A stretch of DNA of 35,816 bases from Anaerolinea sp. (GTDB lineage: Bacteria > Chloroflexota > Anaerolineae > Anaerolineales > Villigracilaceae), in assembly GCA_020047815.1 (NCBI GenBank), contig JAIFNG010000134.1:1-35816 (forward strand). Reading direction: 5' to 3'. The first letter of the stretch is position 1; every line of letters starts with the position of its first letter. Below are positions 31,482 through 35,816 of this stretch, one piece after another. The translations under genes were made by a program, and so were the position numbers. A model generated the notes under the pieces. That model made no database searches, had not been told where the DNA came from, and was given only the letters and a program-made list of their open reading frames with translations.

Positions 31482-34400
31482 TTAAGCCTTTCTGACACCC
31501 ACTTTGACCTTCTCCCCTTCAAATTCATCTTCCACCACTGAAGCATCGGCGGGTGGAGTTTCAAAGGACAGGCTGAGGGCGAGTGTTTCAGTCTTGATAT
31601 ATTCTGCGTGTGCCTCGACCGCTGATCTCAAGCCCGCGCTGGCTTCAACGAACAAATCGATGCGGTCGGAGACATCCAAGTCGGCAGTCTTGCGTAAATC
31701 CTGCACACGGCGCAGGAATTCACGCGCCAACCCTTCGGACAGGAGTTCGGGAGTCAGGTCAGTAACGAGGGCGGCCACATAGGCGCCTTCCTCCGCCACC
31801 GCAAAACCAGTCCTGGCTTGCGCTTTAACCTCCACCTCTTCGGAAATAATGTGGAAAGTCTCACCGCCCACAATGACTTCAAGCGGTTTGGCGGTCAGCA
31901 AGACCTGAGCCACTTCTTCAGGATTCATGGCGAGGATGGCCTTCTGAATGGCAGGGAACTTGTTGCCGTATTTCTGTCCGAGTTGTTTGGGCAGCGGCTT
32001 GACCGTATGCGAGACCGCTTCGGTGGCTGCATCGAGCGGGCGGACCTGCTTCACATTCAACTCATCCGCGATCACATCCATATTCTTGAGCAACGCGGCA
32101 CGCTCGAAATTATTCCCAACCGAAAACGCGGCTTCGGCCAGCGGCTGGCGCACCTTGCGGTTCGCCTTCTGACGGGCGGAGTGCCCGAGTGAAACCAGCT
32201 TCATCACCAGTTCCATCTCACGATTAAGCGATTCATCAATAAACTCTTCCATCACCTCGGGCCAGGCGGCAAGATGAACTGACTCAGGCGCGGTTTCGTC
32301 AACCGAGCGGACAAGGTTCTGATACAACTCATCCGCAAGGAAGGGCATGGCAGGCGCGATCAACTTGGCAACTGTCACCAGCGCGGTATACAGCGTGGAG
32401 TAGGCGGCCTGTTTGTCGGCGCCGGAGTCGTTCTTCCAGAAGCGGCGGCGCGAACGGCGCACATACCAGGTGGAAAGGGTCTCGACAAATTTTTCAACGG
32501 GACGGGTAGCGTTGGTCGCATCATAATTTTCATAGGCGGTGGTTACATCACGAACGAGGACGTTCAACTCAGAGAGCAGCCAGCGGTCCAAATCATTTGT
32601 CGTGGCAGTGACAGTCAAGCCCTGCGGCTTGTCCAGGTTGGCGTAGGTCACGAAGAACGAGTACACATTCCACAAGGTCAGGGTGAAACTGCGGATGACA
32701 TCTCCAACCAGGTCAACCGAGAAGCGGCGTTCCTGCCCGGCGGGCGTGGCCGTGTAGAGATACCAGCGCAGCGCATCGGCGCCGTGGACTTTCAACACGT
32801 CCCAGGGCTGAACGATATTGCCCAGTGACTTGGACATTTTGCGTCCCTGCGCGTCCTGAATGTGCCCGAGACAGATGACATTCTTGAATGAAACCTGATC
32901 GTTGAGCAAGGTTGAGATGGCGTGCAAGGAATAGAACCAACCGCGAGTCTGGTCAACCGCTTCACAGATGTAATCGGCTGGATACTGCTCCTCGAATTTG
33001 TCCTTATTCTCGAACGGATAATGCCACTGGGCGTATGGCATCGAACCAGAGTCAAACCACACGTCAATCAAATCCTTGACGCGGGTCATTTTGCCGCCGC
33101 ATTTTTCACACTTCCAATGAACGTTATCGACATGGGGGCGATGGAGATCCAATTCGCTTAGGTCCTGACCGGCTTTTTCGGAGAGTTCCTGCACAGAGCC
33201 GACACACTCGCGCTGATGACAATCGTCACACTCCCAAACGGGGAGCGGCGTGCCCCAATAGCGTTCACGCGAGAGCGACCAGTCGATATTGTTTTCAAGC
33301 CAGTTCCCAAAGCGTCCATTCTTAATATGGTCAGGTACCCAGTTGATGGTCTTGTTCAACTCGACCAGCCGGTCACGCCTGGAACTTGTGCGGATGTACC
33401 AGGACTCACGCGCATAATACAAGAGCGGAGTGGTACAGCGCCAACAAAATGGATAGGTATGGGTGTACTTCTCGGAGCGGTACATTAATCCGCGCGTTTC
33501 AAGGTCTTTAATGATCTGCGGGTCGGCATCCTTGACGAAGATCCCGCGCCAGGGTGTGATCTCGGGGATGAACGCGCCATCGGGCTGAACTGTGAGCAGG
33601 ATCGGCAGGTCATATAGTTTCCCTGACTCCATATCCTCCTGACCGAAAGCGGGAGCCGTGTGAACCAGACCCGTGCCGTCTTCGATGGTGACATAATCCG
33701 CGAGGATGATGTAATACGCGGGCTTGTCAACCGGCATGAAGGTGTAAAGCGGCTGATATTTCATGCCCTTCAACTTCCTGCCCTTGAAGGTATCGACCAC
33801 TTTGACTTCCTCACCCCTGAAGACTTTTTCAAGCAGGTTCTTCGCAAGGATCAGTTTTTCAGTAGTGCCTTCGTTGTCACGTTCGACGGTCACATAGTCC
33901 ACATCAGGGTGGGCGGCAACCGCCACATTGGAAGGCAGAGTCCAGGGGGTTGTCGTCCAGACTAATAATGAAGTGTCGGGTTTGTCCACGAGGGGGAAAC
34001 GCACAAAGACCGAAGGGTCAACCGCATCATCGTAGCCAAGGGCAACTTCATGGTCGGAGAGCGGCGTACCACAGCGCGGGCAATATGGCACGATCTTATA
34101 ACCCTTGAAGAGCAGGTCTTTCTCCCAGAAGTTTTTGAGAATCCACCAGACCGATTCGATGAAATCGTTGGTGTACGTCACATACGCAGTTTCGAGATCA
34201 ACCCAAAAAGCGATGCGGTCTGTCAGTTTTTCCCACTCTTGAATATAGGTAAAAACAGACTTGCGGCAAAGTTCATTAAACTTTGCGACACCGTACTCTT
34301 CGATCTGTTGTTTGTTGGTGAAACCCAGCTGCTTCTCGACTTCGATCTCGACCGGCAAGCCGTGGGTATCCCAGCCGCCGCGGCGTGAGACACGATATCC

Positions 34401-34625
34401 GCGCATGATCTTGTAACGCGGGAACATATCTTTGAAAGCACGTGCCAGAACGTGATGCACGCCCGGGCGTCCGTTCGCAGTGGGAGGTCCTTCATAAAAT
34501 ACATATTCAGGTTTTCCCTGACGCTGCTCCACGGTTTTTTTAAAAATCTCCTGCTTCGTCCAGAATTTGAGGACATTCTCTTCCATGGCAGGTACGTCAA
34601 GTTTTGGGTTGACAGTTTTAAACAT
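31482..34625 (-). CDS. ileS: Isoleucyl-tRNA synthetase (type 2, eukaryote-like)
   Basis: The 1047-residue enzyme attaches isoleucine to tRNA-Ile. The ATP site is GPPTANGRPGVHHVL, where HHVL (57-60) stands for HIGH, and the KMSKS loop is residues 596-600. The editing domain lies at about 200-400, with CPRCGTPLSDHE and WTTTPWTLPSN. A tRNA-binding C-terminal region follows. The GPPTANGxPGxHH sequence and the lack of a C-terminal zinc finger are typical of the type 2 group, which includes mupirocin-tolerant forms. GGAG lies 7 bases before the ATG. Expression is controlled by a T-box leader (34675-34971). Confidence 0.96.
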   Translation of the reverse strand: MFKTVNPKLDVPAMEENVLKFWTKQEIFKKTVEQRQGKPEYVFYEGPPTANGRPGVHHVLARAFKDMFPRYKIMRGYRVSRRGGWDTHGLPVEIEVEKQLGFTNKQQIEEYGVAKFNELCRKSVFTYIQEWEKLTDRIAFWVDLETAYVTYTNDFIESVWWILKNFWEKDLLFKGYKIVPYCPRCGTPLSDHEVALGYDDAVDPSVFVRFPLVDKPDTSLLVWTTTPWTLPSNVAVAAHPDVDYVTVERDNEGTTEKLILAKNLLEKVFRGEEVKVVDTFKGRKLKGMKYQPLYTFMPVDKPAYYIILADYVTIEDGTGLVHTAPAFGQEDMESGKLYDLPILLTVQPDGAFIPEITPWRGIFVKDADPQIIKDLETRGLMYRSEKYTHTYPFCWRCTTPLLYYARESWYIRTSSRRDRLVELNKTINWVPDHIKNGRFGNWLENNIDWSLSRERYWGTPLPVWECDDCHQRECVGSVQELSEKAGQDLSELDLHRPHVDNVHWKCEKCGGKMTRVKDLIDVWFDSGSMPYAQWHYPFENKDKFEEQYPADYICEAVDQTRGWFYSLHAISTLLNDQVSFKNVICLGHIQDAQGRKMSKSLGNIVQPWDVLKVHGADALRWYLYTATPAGQERRFSVDLVGDVIRSFTLTLWNVYSFFVTYANLDKPQGLTVTATTNDLDRWLLSELNVLVRDVTTAYENYDATNATRPVEKFVETLSTWYVRRSRRRFWKNDSGADKQAAYSTLYTALVTVAKLIAPAMPFLADELYQNLVRSVDETAPESVHLAAWPEVMEEFIDESLNREMELVMKLVSLGHSARQKANRKVRQPLAEAAFSVGNNFERAALLKNMDVIADELNVKQVRPLDAATEAVSHTVKPLPKQLGQKYGNKFPAIQKAILAMNPEEVAQVLLTAKPLEVIVGGETFHIISEEVEVKAQARTGFAVAEEGAYVAALVTDLTPELLSEGLAREFLRRVQDLRKTADLDVSDRIDLFVEASAGLRSAVEAHAEYIKTETLALSLSFETPPADASVVEDEFEGEKVKVGVRKA

Positions 34626-34674
34626 TAATTTCTCCTAGTCATTAGTCTGCTAGTCGTTCGTTTTTTTGATTAAC

Positions 34675-34971
34675 AAAAAACTCCCGTCTCACGCAGAGAC
34701 GAGAGCCATTGCTCACGCGGTACCACTCTGATTCCTGTCGCACAGGACAGGCACTCATTTGGATGACGACCATCACCCTGCCCCGATAACGAGGGACAAG
34801 CCCGGTTCACTTACTATTCAGTGACAAGAGGATGGAGAATGGTCACTGAATTTCGGCTCACAACTACGGGAGGATTTTCCATCTGCTTTGCTGGTTCGCC
34901 TCACACCAGACTGCGAACTCGCTGACAACGCCACAAATGTACTCGTTCCCATCATTGCTTTTGATGGAAGG
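34675..34971 (-). promoter_or_regulatory. T-box riboswitch leader of ileS with intrinsic terminator
   Basis: On the minus strand the leader carries an AGTA box (within AACGAGTACA), an AGCGAG segment and apical TCTGGTGTGAGGCG, a likely specifier region with ATC (isoleucine) at 34873-34875, and GAGCC. A stem III hairpin ATTCAGTGAC/GTCACTGAAT comes next. The core GTGGTACCGCG is at 34716-34726. It is followed by a terminator, CTCTCGTCTC/GAGACGGGAG (34681-34705, one wobble) and six T residues (34675-34680). Uncharged tRNA-Ile should stabilise the antiterminator and let ileS be transcribed. Confidence 0.93.
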
Positions 34972-35000
34972 ATTATACATACTTCTCCCAAGTTAGGCAA
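34972..35000 (-). promoter_or_regulatory. Promoter for the T-box-ileS transcript
   Basis: TTGCCT (34995-35000) and TATAAT (34972-34977) are exactly 17 bases apart on the minus strand, directly upstream of the T-box leader. Confidence 0.8.
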
Positions 35001-35241
35001 GAACTTCGCGTGATCCAGAATAAAAACCGTGATCCCGGCGGACCATTAATTCTGAGCGCACGGGAATGGAAGCCAGGTCCATTCCATGATCTGCAACCGT
35101 CCCAGACCATCAACCTTAACAAACCTCCAGAATATTCGCGTCTGATCTTTTATTTTATTCCACCTTCAAAATTCATTTAATATTCTTCGAGACAGGGATT
35201 TCAGGAGGCAATTTCAGTTCCAAAATCCAACATCTTTCACA
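35001..35241. other. Intergenic region, no gene seen
   Basis: About 240 bases between divergent promoters. They contain a small hairpin GGAATGGA/TCCATTCC (35063-35085) without a U-tract. The short open frames on the minus strand are shadows of the S1-domain gene. Confidence 0.5.
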
Positions 35242-35270
35242 TTGACGGTTTATTGTCAGACAGGTATAAT
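35242..35270 (+). promoter_or_regulatory. Promoter for the S1-domain gene
   Basis: TTGACG (35242-35247) and TATAAT (35265-35270) with a 17-base spacer, about 39 bases before the start codon. Confidence 0.8.
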
Positions 35271-35308
35271 CCTTCTTCGGCATTATTTCAACCAGCAGGA
35301 GTATAACT

Positions 35309-35816
35309 ATGACAACACCCGACAGCGCGCAAGCCGTAGCGCTTGAACCAAAAACAAAACTTAGCGGCAAAATATTAAAGACAACACTCGCGGGGGCGCT
35401 TGTGGATATCGGACAAAGTCTTCCCGGTGTGATCCACATTTCACAGCTACAACAAGATGCGGTCAATAAAGTGGAAGATGTTGTGAAGGAAGGCCAGACG
35501 GTTGAGGTCTGGGTACGAAGAGTTAAGAAGGATCGCATTGAACTGACCATGATCGAACCGCTCGGATTTGAGTGGAAGGAGATCGTGCCGGACATGATCG
35601 TAAAAGGCAAGGTCGTCCGGCTCGAAACCTACGGCGCATTTGTAGACTTCGGCGCAGAACGCCCCGGCCTGATTCATGTCAGCGAACTCACCCGCGGCTA
35701 TGTCAAGACCGCAAGTGAAGTTGTTAAAGAAGGCGAAGAGATCGAAGCCAAGGTATTGGATGTTGACCGCCGCAAACGCCAGATCCGCTTGAGCATGAAA
35801 GCGCTCCAGCCTGAGG
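35309..35816 (+). CDS. S1 RNA-binding domain protein (ribosomal protein S1-like), 3' end cut off
   Basis: The open frame continues past the window edge (169 codons seen). Two S1 repeats are visible. The first spans about residues 17-76 (LSGKILKTTLAGALVDIGQSLPGVIHISQL), the second about 92-160 (VKGKVVRLETYGAFVDFGAERPGLIHVSEL, then RRKRQIRLSMKAL). The second has the canonical pattern of an RNA-binding S1 domain; the first is more diverged. AGGAG lies 7 bases before the ATG. It may be a short S1-like protein that aids translation initiation or RNA turnover. It has its own promoter, divergent from ileS. Confidence 0.9.
   Translation, partial: MTTPDSAQAVALEPKTKLSGKILKTTLAGALVDIGQSLPGVIHISQLQQDAVNKVEDVVKEGQTVEVWVRRVKKDRIELTMIEPLGFEWKEIVPDMIVKGKVVRLETYGAFVDFGAERPGLIHVSELTRGYVKTASEVVKEGEEIEAKVLDVDRRKRQIRLSMKALQPE

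Noticed and set aside
35173..35677. Minus-strand open frames over the S1-domain gene
   Set aside because: They are shadows; the plus frame has two S1 repeats, a promoter and a ribosome site.

Overview
The window looks like a chromosomal segment of a Chloroflexota bacterium, most likely class Anaerolineae. This is inferred from protein style, mid-range GC with A/T-rich intergenic regions, and the gene mix; no rRNA or tRNA gene is present to prove it. Gene density is high, both strands are used, and I see no transposase, phage gene, integrase or CRISPR array.

Region 1 (1-6133) is an energy/redox block. A truncated polytopic 4Fe-4S membrane protein and an exported ferritin-like DUF2202 protein lie on the minus strand. 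Divergent from them is a plus-strand cytochrome b, Rieske and three-haem cytochrome c operon, followed by a small secreted DUF5666-like protein. The divergent gap carries a perfect FNR/CRP-type palindrome. Region 2 (6161-11613) is a minus-strand housekeeping run: FMN-binding PPOX-like protein, small membrane protein, M29 aminopeptidase, phosphoesterase lipoprotein, Nudix hydrolase and class II aldolase.

Region 3 (11703-20194, plus) is a molybdenum hydroxylase locus. It encodes a fused FAD plus [2Fe-2S] subunit in reversed domain order, a small membrane protein, the large Mo-cofactor subunit, an alpha/beta hydrolase, a DinB-like protein, a DUF1361 membrane protein, a YqeB-type accessory protein and a nearby SDR. 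The cofactor-maturation partners lie about 7 kb further on (26016-27934): a YqeC domain fused to a MocA-type nucleotidyltransferase, followed by a second MocA-type protein. YqeB with YqeC is the signature pair of selenium-dependent molybdenum hydroxylases, so this may be a dispersed system of that kind.

Region 4 (20666-24917, plus) is a compact operon of an MttB-family methyltransferase without pyrrolysine, a GPH-type transporter and a Cys/Met-metabolism PLP enzyme. It is followed by a minus-strand response regulator whose output domain is a degenerate GGDEF and whose promoter contains a perfect palindrome.

Region 5 (28331-31202) concerns membrane lipids: a diacylglycerol-kinase-like protein and a PlsC-like acyltransferase face a GNAT and a phosphatidylcholine-synthase-like enzyme. 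Region 6 (31427-35816) is ileS with a complete T-box leader, terminator and promoter, then the start of an S1-domain gene with its own strong promoter. Several intergenic palindromic units with related arms recur through the window; three of them end 6-14 bases before a start codon.
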